From NCBI RefSeq assembly GCF_023101685.1, contig NZ_CP082164.1:5580001-5644000 (forward strand): DNA of 64,000 nt, in the 5' to 3' direction. Under the pieces are notes generated by a model. It saw only the letters and a list, made by a program, of their open reading frames with translations. It was not told the DNA's origin and did no database searches. The position numbers were made by a program, and so were the translations under genes. Origin of the DNA: Bradyrhizobium sp. 186. Its GTDB lineage: Bacteria; Pseudomonadota; Alphaproteobacteria; Rhizobiales; Xanthobacteraceae. This document shows positions 1 through 7,740 of this stretch, in pieces (positions within the stretch are counted from its first letter, which is position 1; the number at the start of each line of letters is the position of its first letter).

Positions 1-63
1 GTTCCTGATCGGCGGCCGGTCGCCGCCAAAGCCGTAATGCTGATATCGATCGTGTGTCGTCAT
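1..63 (-). CDS. Partial hypothetical protein (N-terminus only)
   Basis: Only the first 21 codons lie in the window; the gene continues past the left edge. The start is well supported: the ATG (complement of 61-63) is preceded by a perfect AGGAGG Shine-Dalgarno (complement of 70-75) with six bases between. The peptide begins MTTHDRYQHYGFGGDRPP and I do not recognise it. It is the last visible member of the leftward operon running from 2407, so it probably belongs to the same mobile element. Confidence 0.5.
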   Translation of the reverse strand, partial: MTTHDRYQHYGFGGDRPPIRN

Positions 64-135
64 GACGGACCTCCTGATCGCAGAGATCAGAACTCGTCGC
101 GTTTGCAACGAATACAGCCAGCTTGCTGCAAAGTC

Positions 136-573
136 TCAAAAGCGTTGATGAGCTTCGCGGCACAGCCGGTCAACATCCTTCTCGGTGATGATCTCGGTCA
201 GTTTCTCGAATTCGCGCGCCCGCTGCGGCGCGATCCCGGCTTCCCGGAGAACGGATTCCTTGCCCAAATCGCCGCTAGGTGGCGATTTGCTCTGATATTG
301 CCCTGATGTACCTTCCAGCGCCTTGCTGCGCACGCCGATTTCATAATCGGCGCGCAGCCGGATCGCCGAGCAGGCGGCTTCCATCTCTTTGTCGTGACGC
401 TGCGCCCAATAACGGCGCAACGCTTCGGCCTGATCGCGGATCGTCTTGACTTCATCGACCGCAACCGCCTGCATCAGTTCGCGGCGGCCACGGTCATAGG
501 CCAGCATCGGGGCATCGCGGACGATCGCAGCATCACTCGCCGGGCGATCAACGGCTTTCACTACAGCACGCAT
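136..573 (-). CDS. Hypothetical mobile-element protein
   Basis: 145 residues. Start placed at 573 because AGGTG precedes this ATG by a normal distance; an upstream in-frame ATG at 642 would add 23 residues of low-complexity Arg/Ala. The protein is charged and predicted mostly helical, with no signal peptide or membrane segment (for example VDEVKTIRDQAEALRRYW and LRADYEIGVRSKALEG). I do not recognise a named domain; the central Asp-Glu-rich helices and the C-terminal REFEKLTEIITEKDVDRL suggest a DNA- or protein-binding accessory protein of a prophage or integrative element. It lies 72 bp upstream (in transcription terms) of the truncated gene at the left edge. Confidence 0.6.
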   Translation of the reverse strand: MRAVVKAVDRPASDAAIVRDAPMLAYDRGRRELMQAVAVDEVKTIRDQAEALRRYWAQRHDKEMEAACSAIRLRADYEIGVRSKALEGTSGQYQSKSPPSGDLGKESVLREAGIAPQRAREFEKLTEIITEKDVDRLCREAHQRF

Positions 574-581
574 GATCGCAC

Positions 582-686
582 CTAATGCGCGGTCGCGCTG
601 TGCGGCTGTGCCAGCGCCGCGTTCATCGCGGCGGCGCGCCACAACGGCAAATCCTTCACGCCTTCGGCCGTCGCCAGCATCGACAT
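582..686 (-). CDS. Possible 34-residue protein between operon genes
   Basis: A short frame beginning MSMLATAEGVKDLPLWRAAA fills most of the gap between the genes at 706-1074 and 136-573, starting 19 bases after the upstream stop. No Shine-Dalgarno is obvious, so expression would depend on coupling. The amphipathic composition is protein-like, but nothing else supports it. Confidence 0.25.
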   Translation of the reverse strand: MSMLATAEGVKDLPLWRAAAMNAALAQPHSATAH

Positions 687-705
687 TGACGAGCGAGCGC
701 AGCGC

Positions 706-1074
706 CTAGTCGCACCCGGCCAAGATATCGTCAATAGTCCGTACCGCCGGGACGTGGCCGCCGCGCGTTTTCAGAATTTGCCAGAGCAGCCGCCGCCGAT
801 GATCGGCGTGGCGGCATTCGACGTCGACCCGCGCCCGCACCCACGTGGTCGCGGCATAGCGCACAAGCGCATCGTGGATACGCACCGATTGTTGGTGGCG
901 GCAGAGATCGGCGAAGCACGTTATCGCCAACGCGCGGATCAGCCGGTCCCGCTCGGCAATGGCAGCCAACGTCTCCGGCCGCCGCTGGCCGGGTTGCGTA
1001 CGCAGCATCTCGCGGAGTTTGGCTATGTCGTCCGGCGTAAGCGAAGCCAGATTGATACGGACGGGCCCGGTCAT
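706..1074 (-). CDS. Hypothetical mobile-element protein
   Basis: 122 residues, soluble, with no signal peptide. N-terminal part LASLTPDDIAKLREMLRTQP looks like a short helical hairpin; the central segment contains Cys and His residues (ITCFADLCRHQQ and VDVECRHADHRRRLLW) that could bind metal, though the spacing matches no motif I can name. It follows the winged-helix gene by 65 bp in the same direction, so the two are probably co-transcribed. Function unknown. Confidence 0.55.
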   Translation of the reverse strand: MTGPVRINLASLTPDDIAKLREMLRTQPGQRRPETLAAIAERDRLIRALAITCFADLCRHQQSVRIHDALVRYAATTWVRARVDVECRHADHRRRLLWQILKTRGGHVPAVRTIDDILAGCD

Positions 1075-1139
1075 AGCGGCTCGGGAACTTCGACGCTGCT
1101 AAGCTTCGTAAGGAGCGGAAACAACGTGCTGATGAGCTT

Positions 1140-2027
1140 TTAACTCCGGGCGGCTTTCGGAGTGTGAGTTCGAAGCCATCTGCGACACAGAACGGGCCAC
1201 TGATTGCTCCTTTTATTTGTAGCGCGACAATGTCGAGCGAATTCATCCGCTAGAGCACGAGTTTGATCGCGTGAGAGGCCGAGACGGTGTGCGCACGGCA
1301 TCAATTCGGCAGCCCTGTGCTCGATAGTTGTACTCGCCAACCACTGATCAATTGTCGTCGCTGTTTCTTCGCCTTCTTCAAGACCAATGCCGCGAAGCGG
1401 CCGCCGAACGAAGCGAGGCGGAATGATAGGTGTTGAACTAGGTGTTCCATTAAGGTGTTTGTCGGCCACCGGTGGCTGAACGTGTTCCGCCACGGGTGAC
1501 GGATCGCAATGCTGGGATTGACCGATCTGGGATGGTTGATTGTTTTTCCGTTCCGCCACGGGTGGCATATCGTTGCGATAGTCCCGTTCCGCCACGGATG
1601 GCGCAACGCGACGTGCCCCCTTGCGGCTCTTGGTATCGGCATTCCGCTGCGATTTGAGGCGAGCTAATCGGTCGTTCATCGCCACTATGTGATCGCTCCT
1701 CACGCGGTAGACATTCGCGCCGCCAGTGCGTCTCCAATCGACCCAACCATGTTTCCGAAGTGGTCCGCGCCCCCTAATTATCCCGCGTTCGGGAATTGCG
1801 GTCTCATCGCTGATCGAACGATCGGAAAGGATCGCCTCGCCGGAGTGCTGATTGATGTGGCTAAGAATGCAGTTACCGATCACTTTGGCGCGCGCATCGA
1901 GACGAGGATCAGCAGCCAGAGCGCTCATCCAATCGAACTTGAAACTCGCGAAAGACCTACGGGCAATTTCGCTGTGATGGGCTTGCGCGCCGTCGGGGCG
2001 CGCGATAGCTTTGCCGATGTCGGCCAT
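1140..2027 (-). CDS. Winged-helix, replication-initiator-like protein
   Basis: 295 residues. Residues about 25-110 form a recognisable winged helix: a basic N-terminal helix (FASFKFDWMSALAADPRLD), then SDRSISDETAIPERGIIRGR as helix-turn-helix and a wing ending GGANVYRV. This architecture is typical of helix-turn-helix proteins in prophages and plasmids that act in replication or its control. The middle (about 115-210) is a Pro/Asn-rich linker and the C-terminus carries a second helical domain with conserved-looking tryptophans (WPVLCRRWLRTH). GGAG lies eight bases before the ATG at 2027. It is the largest gene in the left-edge operon; whether it binds an origin cannot be told from the sequence. 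Confidence 0.65.
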   Translation of the reverse strand: MADIGKAIARPDGAQAHHSEIARRSFASFKFDWMSALAADPRLDARAKVIGNCILSHINQHSGEAILSDRSISDETAIPERGIIRGRGPLRKHGWVDWRRTGGANVYRVRSDHIVAMNDRLARLKSQRNADTKSRKGARRVAPSVAERDYRNDMPPVAERKNNQPSQIGQSQHCDPSPVAEHVQPPVADKHLNGTPSSTPIIPPRFVRRPLRGIGLEEGEETATTIDQWLASTTIEHRAAELMPCAHRLGLSRDQTRALADEFARHCRATNKRSNQWPVLCRRWLRTHTPKAARS

Positions 2028-2232
2028 TTTCGATCTCCATCGATGGTTGACGAATTGAAGGAAGTGCCCGCGCGCGGTGGCGGACCGCAGCGCGGGTTTT
2101 CTTTAGGATGGTGCGTGCGAGGCTGGCGGAGACAGCGATGTTCGGACAGGAACGAGCGTCGGCGGCACTGATCCTGCCGATGTAATCCTGCCACGCCTTT
2201 GCACTGTCGATTGCAACGACTGCGTTGCTCAC
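1957..2232 (-). CDS. Small hypothetical protein, GTG start
   Basis: 91 residues beginning at a GTG with GGAG upstream. The first 45 residues (AWQDYIGRISAADARSCPNI and LARTILKKTR) read like a folded helical protein; the last 24 overlap the next gene in another frame and are Arg-rich, which is unusual for a 71-bp overlap. Either the overlap is real and gives coupling, or the gene is decaying at its 3' end. No family recognised. Confidence 0.45.
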   Translation of the reverse strand: MSNAVVAIDSAKAWQDYIGRISAADARSCPNIAVSASLARTILKKTRAAVRHRARALPSIRQPSMEIENGRHRQSYRAPRRRASPSQRNCP

Positions 2233-2245
2233 GGCGCGCGCTCCG

Positions 2246-2407
2246 CTATTGGACGGGCGCGCTGGCTGCTCCCATCGCGCTCACGGTGGTCGCGCACCGG
2301 AGCGGCGGATCACTCAACGAGGCGAGATCGGCCTTCTCGATCTTGCTGAGGACCTTCCATGCTATTTTGACATCAAAGTCATTCGTCGCAGCGGCTGATT
2401 TTGCCAT
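2246..2407 (-). CDS. Small hypothetical protein, first gene of the leftward element operon
   Basis: 53 residues starting MAKSAAATNDFDVKIAWKVL. The ATG at 2407 is preceded by GGGAAG at a good distance; an upstream in-frame ATG lacks this. The stop is 13 bases before the GTG of the next gene. The composition is that of a small helical soluble protein, perhaps DNA-binding or regulatory by position, but no motif shows it. Confidence 0.5.
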   Translation of the reverse strand: MAKSAAATNDFDVKIAWKVLSKIEKADLASLSDPPLRCATTVSAMGAASAPVQ

Positions 2408-3120
2408 CGGGCTTCCCTTTGCGTTCGGCACGGCCCGGCGAATAGGGAAATGATCGCCGGACCGCGCGTGGTGGCAACGGGAAGCCGATCAGGCATGACC
2501 GCGCGGGGTCGTGAACAGCATGCGATGATGTGGGCACGATGGCGAACCTCTCATGATGAGCGCGCGGCGCGAGTTCATGCAGCCCCATGTCGTAAAGGTG
2601 GCTCAGATTTTTGCGCGTGTCATGCGTAAACTGCGATCTATGTTGGCCAATTGCGTAAATCGAAGCTTTTCAAATTCTTCGTCATGCGGCACCGCTGTTG
2701 GCACTGGCTGCAAGTTCCTCTGTCGGCTTTTTTTTGAGCGGACATATTGACTGTGCTGGCGAAGCAGATTGAGAATTTATGGGTTGAAGGGCGATTGCAG
2801 CCAGCATCAGCCGGTGCCACGGCGTCACTGCTCGCAGCTTCGTCTCAGCGGGCGGCACCACCAAACGGTAGACATTGACGATAGACCCCGGCGCATCACT
2901 TCCGGGGAAAGGGAAGGCCATACTCTTGCGCGGAATAGCGCACGGATCATCGTCGCTGATCTTACGGACAAGTCGACGCGCACGCTGCGAGAGATGGTGA
3001 AGGCAGATGACGCCGACAATGTTGGCGTGCTGCAGGCGAAGGTCGCGAAGGTGGCACGATCCTCGCCGCAATGGCGAAGACCGAGAAGTCGAAGCAAGAT
3101 CAATGATGGGAGTTTGCGTG
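2408..3120. other. Divergent intergenic region with a possible decayed gene
   Basis: About 700 bp between the leftward operon and the AlpA-like gene. On the plus strand, around 2870-3060, one frame reads protein-like (ARIIVADLTDKSTRTLREMV, DADNVGVLQAKVAKV), then a different frame continues as REGGTILAAMAKTEKSKQDQ and stops at 3104-3106 just before the AlpA start. This pattern suggests a small gene broken by frameshifts upstream of the AlpA gene. There is no clean start codon. The rest (2410-2860) shows nothing I can name and must hold the divergent promoters. Confidence 0.25.
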
Positions 3121-3408
3121 ATGATTGCAGCAGCGCGGCCAGGAGCCGAGCCCGGCGATGCGACCGACGAGAAATCCGAACCTCAGCGTATGTTGGCAGA
3201 GGCGGAGCTTTTGAAGCTCGTCCCGATTTCGCGAGCAACGCTTTTCAGGCTGATGCGGGAGGGCAAATTTCCTCGTGGCACTTTCATTTCGCAGAACCGG
3301 CGGGTGTGGCTTGCGAGCGAGGTTGCCCGCTGGCAGCGCGAGGTTAACGCATATGATCCGCGCCGTCGCAGAGGCAAGGGGCGCGGCCGCTGTCTTACTC
3401 CATCATGA
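3121..3408 (+). CDS. AlpA-family helix-turn-helix regulator
   Basis: 95 residues. The core RMLAEAELLKLVPISRATLF followed by RLMREGKFPRG and RRVWLASEVARW is the typical AlpA/excisionase (MerR-like) winged helix: recognition helix, beta hairpin, and the xWxxxEVxxW ending. Such proteins control excision or integrase expression in prophages and integrative elements. Start set at 3121 because GGGAG sits eight bases upstream; in-frame ATGs at 3103 and 3106 are also possible. Its stop overlaps the start of the next, broken gene as ATGA. No integrase is present in the window. Confidence 0.75.
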   Translation: MIAAARPGAEPGDATDEKSEPQRMLAEAELLKLVPISRATLFRLMREGKFPRGTFISQNRRVWLASEVARWQREVNAYDPRRRRGKGRGRCLTPS

Positions 3409-3704
3409 AGCTTTTCGACCCCAAAACGAAGATCGGTGCACTGCGCAAGGGTTGTGTTCGACCTACTAAAAGAGCATGAGGCCGCAGGCGAGGATGGCCT
3501 GCCGACGAACGCGCGGTTCCTGTTCTACGAACTGGTGCAGCGTGGTGTGCTGCAGAAGCACGACCCCGACAAGAAAAGCGGCCGACGCGCAGATAGTGAC
3601 CTACACGCAGCGCTGACCGATCTGCGCTAGAGCGTGTCCATGAACGCGAGGAGCAACAGCGGCAAGAGGTCATAGGCGTATTGGCCGAGATCGATGAACT
3701 ATGA
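3405..3704 (+). pseudogene. Frameshifted and shortened mobile-element gene
   Basis: Translationally coupled to the AlpA gene (ATGA). The first frame gives MKLFDPKTKIGALRKG, then one frame later the protein continues VVFDLLKEHEAAGEDGLPTN and on through FYELVQRGVLQKHDPDKKSG to ALTDLR and a stop at 3628-3630. A third frame then gives HEREEQQRQEVIGVLAEIDE with its own stop at 3702-3704. I recall a longer family of unknown proteins starting this way in integrative elements of rhizobia. The simplest reading is a frameshift near 3453 plus an internal deletion near 3630, leaving N- and C-terminal remnants. Confidence 0.6.
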
Positions 3705-3733
3705 CCTTCATAGTGAAACTTGGGGCCTATTAG

Positions 3734-3760
3734 GGCCCGCCTGGTCCGGGCGGGCCTTTA
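3734..3760 (+). terminator. Rho-independent-type terminator
   Basis: GGCCCGCC (3734-3741) pairs with GGGCGGGCC (3748-3756) around a six-base loop and is followed by TTTATCTT. It lies 30 bp after the last stop of the broken gene and would end transcription of the AlpA unit. Confidence 0.65.
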
Positions 3761-4531
3761 TCTTGATCGGTCTACGTCAGCCAACCCATTGGCTTTGTTG
3801 CGTTTTATCCGTTCTTTGGATAGCCGAAAAGGACCTTGCAGCAAGGACCACACGGTTTCGCCGTACGCACGTTCGTTTGTTCACCGCATTGTCTCCCGGC
3901 CTTGTCGACGTTACCGGAAGAATGCTGGCGAGGCGAACTTTCAGCGCCGTCCGTCCGCGCGAAGCCTCGGGCTCACGGAGAGCAATCCGCCCTGCCCGCA
4001 CCTCTCGCGCCCGACGCTGCCGCGTCCACCGCAACCCGGTCCGCGTTTCGAACGACTCGCGAACCGCCCCTCTTCCTCGGACCGGGCTGGTTCGATATAT
4101 GCCGCAATTCCGAATTTCGGTAAAGTGGAATATTTTTGTGGAGAGGGATTGACACACTTTCGTTAGCGCGCGGTATTTCGCTCGACAGGCCGCTGTAGGA
4201 TGGGTAGAGCGAAAGAGGCTGGGCAAGTATCCAATGCATCTTCAATGCTGTAGAAAATTATCCGTTGTTGTACGAGGAGGCAGTCAGGAAATTCCATCAA
4301 AGTCGCCTTGGGCCCACGCGATAAGAACGATGTTCTACGACGCGGCCGCCGCAATGAATACTTGCCCAGCCTCGAAAGCGAAACCCATCAAACTTTTCCC
4401 GTACCGACGACTGGCGATGGGTTTCGCAAGGGCTCTACCCTGCGGGCTGCGACCAATCGAGCGCAAGGACGTCACGATCGCCCGCGCGGCATTGGACCAG
4501 TTCAATTCGCGCGCTGCCGTTCGAACGAAGA
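3761..4531. other. Gene-poor stretch between element remnant and porin
   Basis: About 770 bp with only short, low-quality reading frames on both strands. It contains the inverted pair described at 4195-4395. No RNA gene or integrase fragment could be identified. Confidence 0.4.
4195..4395. repeat. Imperfect inverted repeat encoding similar peptides
   Basis: ATACTTGCCCAGCCTC occurs on the plus strand near 4359 and, exactly, on the minus strand near 4216-4231. Similarity continues on both sides for about 60 bp at reduced identity (ACCCATC shared 3'; TTCTAC shared 5'). Translated, the two arms give FYDAAAAMNTCPASKAKPI (plus) and FYSIEDALDTCPASFALPI (minus), so the resemblance is at peptide level as well. 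Origin unknown. Confidence 0.5.
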
Positions 4532-5308
4532 TCAGTACTTCCCGACGAGCGGGCCACCCCAACGGTAGCTCAGGCGAACCAGGCCGATGTCGACGTCCTG
4601 GCCAATACGGGCGCTTCCTGCAAAAGCGCCGGCCGGAGTGCCCACGATTCCGGTTGAGAAGAAGTCCACGTCCCGATGGCCCATGAACAGGTGGTCGTAC
4701 TCGACACCGACCGACCAGTTCGGGGCGAAGCCAAATTCAAGGCCCGCTCCTACCGTGCCGCCCCAGCGGGTTTCGCTGCCGTCATTGAGCGTCAGGCCGG
4801 TCGCAAAATCGAAAACCCGGTACTTGTCGCGGACGACCGCGGCGCCACCTTTCACGTAGAGCAGCACGTTATTCCAGGCATAGCCAACCTGGCCCGTGAA
4901 CAGGCCGAACGCATCGATTTTGGTCTCATTCTGGACCCCTGCGAAAGCGAGGTTGGCGTTGGAGCCCTTGAAATCGGCCCAGTTGCCCTGCGCCTCCACG
5001 CCGAACACCCAGTTCGCCGTCTGCCAGCGGTAGCCGATCTGACCGCCGACCGTGCCCCCTGTTGCATCGTGGCACCCCATGGGAACGGGCGGAGCGACGA
5101 CCACGCCGCCGGTATTGACAAGGTCCCAGCACTTATGGGCGGAGCCGCCGCCGCCATTGATGCCGATGTAGAAGCCGCTCCAGTCATAGATCGGAGCGAC
5201 CGTTGGAGGAGGCGCTTTGGTGTACGGCCGCGCCGCCAGATCAGCGGCCGAGGCAGGAACGGCGAGCGCGACGAGGGCAACCGTGCCCAGCAAGACCTTC
5301 TTTATCAT
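4532..5308 (-). CDS. Outer membrane beta-barrel protein, Omp31-like
   Basis: 258 residues. A signal peptide (MIKKVLLGTVALVALAVPAS, cleavage after ASA) is followed by DLAARPYTKAPP, the usual mature start of the abundant rhizobial Omp31/Omp25-like porin family, then YDWSGFYIGINGGGG, the first strand. Alternating aromatic/hydrophobic strands run to the C-terminus (VDIGLVRLSYRWGG). Members are eight-stranded outer membrane barrels; several are surface antigens or adhesion-related, and a transport role is not established. Length is normal for the family. Monocistronic. Confidence 0.88.
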   Translation of the reverse strand: MIKKVLLGTVALVALAVPASAADLAARPYTKAPPPTVAPIYDWSGFYIGINGGGGSAHKCWDLVNTGGVVVAPPVPMGCHDATGGTVGGQIGYRWQTANWVFGVEAQGNWADFKGSNANLAFAGVQNETKIDAFGLFTGQVGYAWNNVLLYVKGGAAVVRDKYRVFDFATGLTLNDGSETRWGGTVGAGLEFGFAPNWSVGVEYDHLFMGHRDVDFFSTGIVGTPAGAFAGSARIGQDVDIGLVRLSYRWGGPLVGKY

Positions 5309-5363
5309 GTTGACCCCGAATCGAATTTACGCGGAGCCCCATGGGTCGAGCGAAGATGCGCCT

Positions 5364-7010
5364 TCACGCCACCGCCGCATCCGGCACGTTCGCCGCTTCC
5401 ATCGCCTGCTTGCCGCGGAGCAAATCCGAGGCGCGGTCGGCGATCATCATCGTCGCGGCGTTGAGGTTCGCCGAGATCATCCGCGGCATCACCGAGGCGT
5501 CGATGACACGCAGGCCTTCGAGGCCGTGGACGCGGAGCTGATCATCGACCACCGCCCAGGTGGAATCCGCCGGGCCCATGCGGCAGGTGCAGCCGGGGTG
5601 GAAGGTGGTGGTGCCGCGTTCGGTCGCGGCGGCCAGAAACTCGTCGTCTGTGTTGATGTTGGGGCCGGGGAAATCCTCGTAGGCGTAATAGGGCGACAAG
5701 GGCGCGGACTTCAGGAGCCTGCGCGCGAGCTTCATGCCGCCGACGATGACGCGGCGGTCGAGTTCGGCGTCGAGATAGTTGGTCTGGATGATCGGCGGCG
5801 CGAACGGATCAGCTGAGCGGATGCGGACATAGCCGCGGCTCTCGGGGCGCTGCTGCCAGGACGCGACCGTCATGCCGGGCTGGTCCTCGAGCTGACCCTG
5901 CACGCCTTCCTTGTAGCTTGCCGGCGTGAAGGTGAGCTGGAGGTCGGAGCTGTCCGCGCTCTCGCCGGAGTGCCAGAAGCAGTAGACCATGGTCGGCGAC
6001 AGCGAGAGCAGGCCGCCGCGCGTCGTCGCCCATTTCAGCGCCTCGACCCAGAGCGACAGACCGCGGCGAAGTTCGTTGATCGTCTTGATGTCCTTGACCC
6101 GCGCCACGGTGCGCGGCGCGTAATGATCCTGGAGGCCCTCACCGACCGGCAGCGCGTGACGCACCTGGATGCCATGGGCCTGGAGCAGGTCCGGCGAGCC
6201 GACGCCGGAGAGCTGAAGCAGCTGCGGCGAATTATAGGTACCGCCCGAGAGGATCACTTCCTTGTTGGCGCGGACCTCGACCGGCGTGCCGCCGCGGCCG
6301 CCCTTCATGTAGCGCACGCCGACGGCGCGCTTGCCCTCGAAAATGATCTCGGTCGCATGCGCATGCGTGCGCACATGCACATTGGGCCGCTTCATCGCGG
6401 GCTTGAGGAACGCGGTCGAGCCGGAGACGCGCAGGCCCTTGTCGATGGTGCGCTGGCAGTAGGAGACGCCTTCCTGGGTCTTGCCGTTGTAGTCGGGGTT
6501 ACGCGGGATGCCGAGCCTCACCGCGCCTTCCATAAAGGCTTCGCAGAGCGGATCGCGCCACTCCATCGTGGTGACGGTGAGGTTGCCGTCGCGGCCGCGA
6601 TAGGTGTCCTCGCCCTCGCCGACCCGCTTCTCCAATCGCTTGAAGTAGGGCAGCACGTCGGCATAGCCCCAGCCGCGATTGCCCATCTGCGCCCATGTGT
6701 CGAAATCCATGTGCTGGCCGCGGTTGTAGATGTGGCCGTTGATCGAGGACGAGCCGCCGAGCGTCTTGCCGCGCGGCGCGTAGATGCTGCGCCCGCCAGT
6801 CCAGGGCCCGACCTCCTGCTGGTAGGCCCAGTTGATGCTCTTCATGTGGAAGGTCTTGATGAAACCCGCCGGCAGATGGATGTAGGGATGCCAGTCGCTG
6901 GGCCCGGCCTCGAGCACGCAGACGCTGGTGTTGGGATCTTCGCTCAGCCGGCTGGTAAGCACGCAACCCGCCGAGCCCGCGCCGACGATCACATAGTCGA
7001 ATCTATCCAT
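5364..7010 (-). CDS. GMC-family FAD oxidoreductase (choline/alcohol dehydrogenase-like)
   Basis: 548 residues. The N-terminal Rossmann motif YVIVGAGSAGCVLTSRLSE binds FAD; the GMC signature follows (PRGKTLGGSSSINGHIYNRG), then the second GMC signature region (GGTYNSPQLLQLSGVGSPDL), and the C-terminal catalytic block with FHPGCTCRMG and NLNAATMMIADRASDLL. The start MDRFDYVIV at 7010 is preferred; extending upstream would overlap the neighbour. Members oxidise primary alcohols such as choline or long-chain alcohols; the substrate cannot be read here, and no betaine aldehyde dehydrogenase is adjacent. It lies 17 bp after the GNAT gene, probably in one transcript. Confidence 0.88.
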   Translation of the reverse strand: MDRFDYVIVGAGSAGCVLTSRLSEDPNTSVCVLEAGPSDWHPYIHLPAGFIKTFHMKSINWAYQQEVGPWTGGRSIYAPRGKTLGGSSSINGHIYNRGQHMDFDTWAQMGNRGWGYADVLPYFKRLEKRVGEGEDTYRGRDGNLTVTTMEWRDPLCEAFMEGAVRLGIPRNPDYNGKTQEGVSYCQRTIDKGLRVSGSTAFLKPAMKRPNVHVRTHAHATEIIFEGKRAVGVRYMKGGRGGTPVEVRANKEVILSGGTYNSPQLLQLSGVGSPDLLQAHGIQVRHALPVGEGLQDHYAPRTVARVKDIKTINELRRGLSLWVEALKWATTRGGLLSLSPTMVYCFWHSGESADSSDLQLTFTPASYKEGVQGQLEDQPGMTVASWQQRPESRGYVRIRSADPFAPPIIQTNYLDAELDRRVIVGGMKLARRLLKSAPLSPYYAYEDFPGPNINTDDEFLAAATERGTTTFHPGCTCRMGPADSTWAVVDDQLRVHGLEGLRVIDASVMPRMISANLNAATMMIADRASDLLRGKQAMEAANVPDAAVA

Positions 7011-7027
7011 GGTGCCTCGGCCGTCGC

Positions 7028-7621
7028 TCAGCGCGGCTTGTCGTTGAGTTGATAATTCAAATGCGTTTGCACCGTCGGCCATTCGGCGGCGGTGATGCTG
7101 TAGACGACGGTGTCGCGCAGCGTGCCGTTCGGCGCGACCTGATGGCTGCGCAAAATGCCGTCCTGCTTGGCGCCGAGGCGCTCGATGGCACGGCGGCTCT
7201 GTTGATTGAAGAAGTGCGTGCGGAACTCGACCGCGATGCAGCTCAAGGTCTCAAAGGCGTGCGTGAGCAGCAAGAGCTTGCACTGCGTGTTGAGCGGCCC
7301 GCGCTGCGCGCTCTTGCCATACCAGGTCGAGCCGATCTCGACGCGGCGGTTGGCGGCATCGATGTTCATGTAGGTTGTCATGCCGACAATCTTGCCGCCG
7401 CCGTCGAACACCGTGAACGGGAGCATCGAGCCCGTGGTCTGAAGGCCGAGCCGGCGGTCGATTTCCTTCGCCATTTTTTCCGGCGTCGGGATCGCGGTGT
7501 ACCAAATCGTATAGAGCTCGCCGTCCTTCACGGCCTCCACCAGCCCCTCGCTGTGCTGATGCGACAGCGGTTCGAGACGGGCGTGCTGTCCGCGCAGGGT
7601 GATGGGATCAGGCCAGGGCAT
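7028..7621 (-). CDS. GNAT family N-acetyltransferase (RimJ/RimL-like)
   Basis: 197 residues. LRGQHARLEPLSHQHSEGLV is the typical opening of RimJ/RimL-like acetyltransferases; VEIGSTWYGKSAQRGPLNTQ carries the acetyl-CoA binding strand and loop, and ERLGAKQDGILRSHQ the C-terminal signature. The ATG at 7621 has an AGGAA Shine-Dalgarno at the right distance; longer versions would run into an intergenic repeat (7641-7720). Target unknown: members act on ribosomal proteins, other N-termini or small amines. Probably co-transcribed with the downstream GMC oxidoreductase. Confidence 0.8.
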   Translation of the reverse strand: MPWPDPITLRGQHARLEPLSHQHSEGLVEAVKDGELYTIWYTAIPTPEKMAKEIDRRLGLQTTGSMLPFTVFDGGGKIVGMTTYMNIDAANRRVEIGSTWYGKSAQRGPLNTQCKLLLLTHAFETLSCIAVEFRTHFFNQQSRRAIERLGAKQDGILRSHQVAPNGTLRDTVVYSITAAEWPTVQTHLNYQLNDKPR

Positions 7622-7640
7622 TCTATCGTTCCTCATGATT

Positions 7641-7739
7641 GTCATTCCGGGGCGGCTCGAAGAGCCGAACCCGGAATCTCGAGATCCCGGGCTCGATGCT
7701 TCGCATCGCCCCGGAGTGACGATCGCGTTATACGCGATC
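7641..7739. repeat. Intergenic palindromic repeat with terminal hairpin
   Basis: GTCATTCCGGGGC at 7641 and GCCCCGGAGTGAC ending at 7720 are near-perfect inverted ends; the interior holds smaller palindromes (GGCTCGAAGAGCC and the pair CCCGGAATCTCGAGATCCCGGG). Directly beside it GATCGCG-TTATA-CGCGATC (7721-7739) forms another hairpin just after the stop of the lactonase gene. I recognise the type as a dispersed Bradyrhizobium/Rhodopseudomonas intergenic repeat; the hairpin may also act as terminator. Confidence 0.75.
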
Positions 7740-7740
7740 G

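Noticed and set aside
3694..4152. 150-residue frame after the terminator
   Set aside because: Arg-rich composition typical of noncoding GC-rich DNA, starts inside the broken gene, runs through the terminator hairpin, and has no ribosome site.
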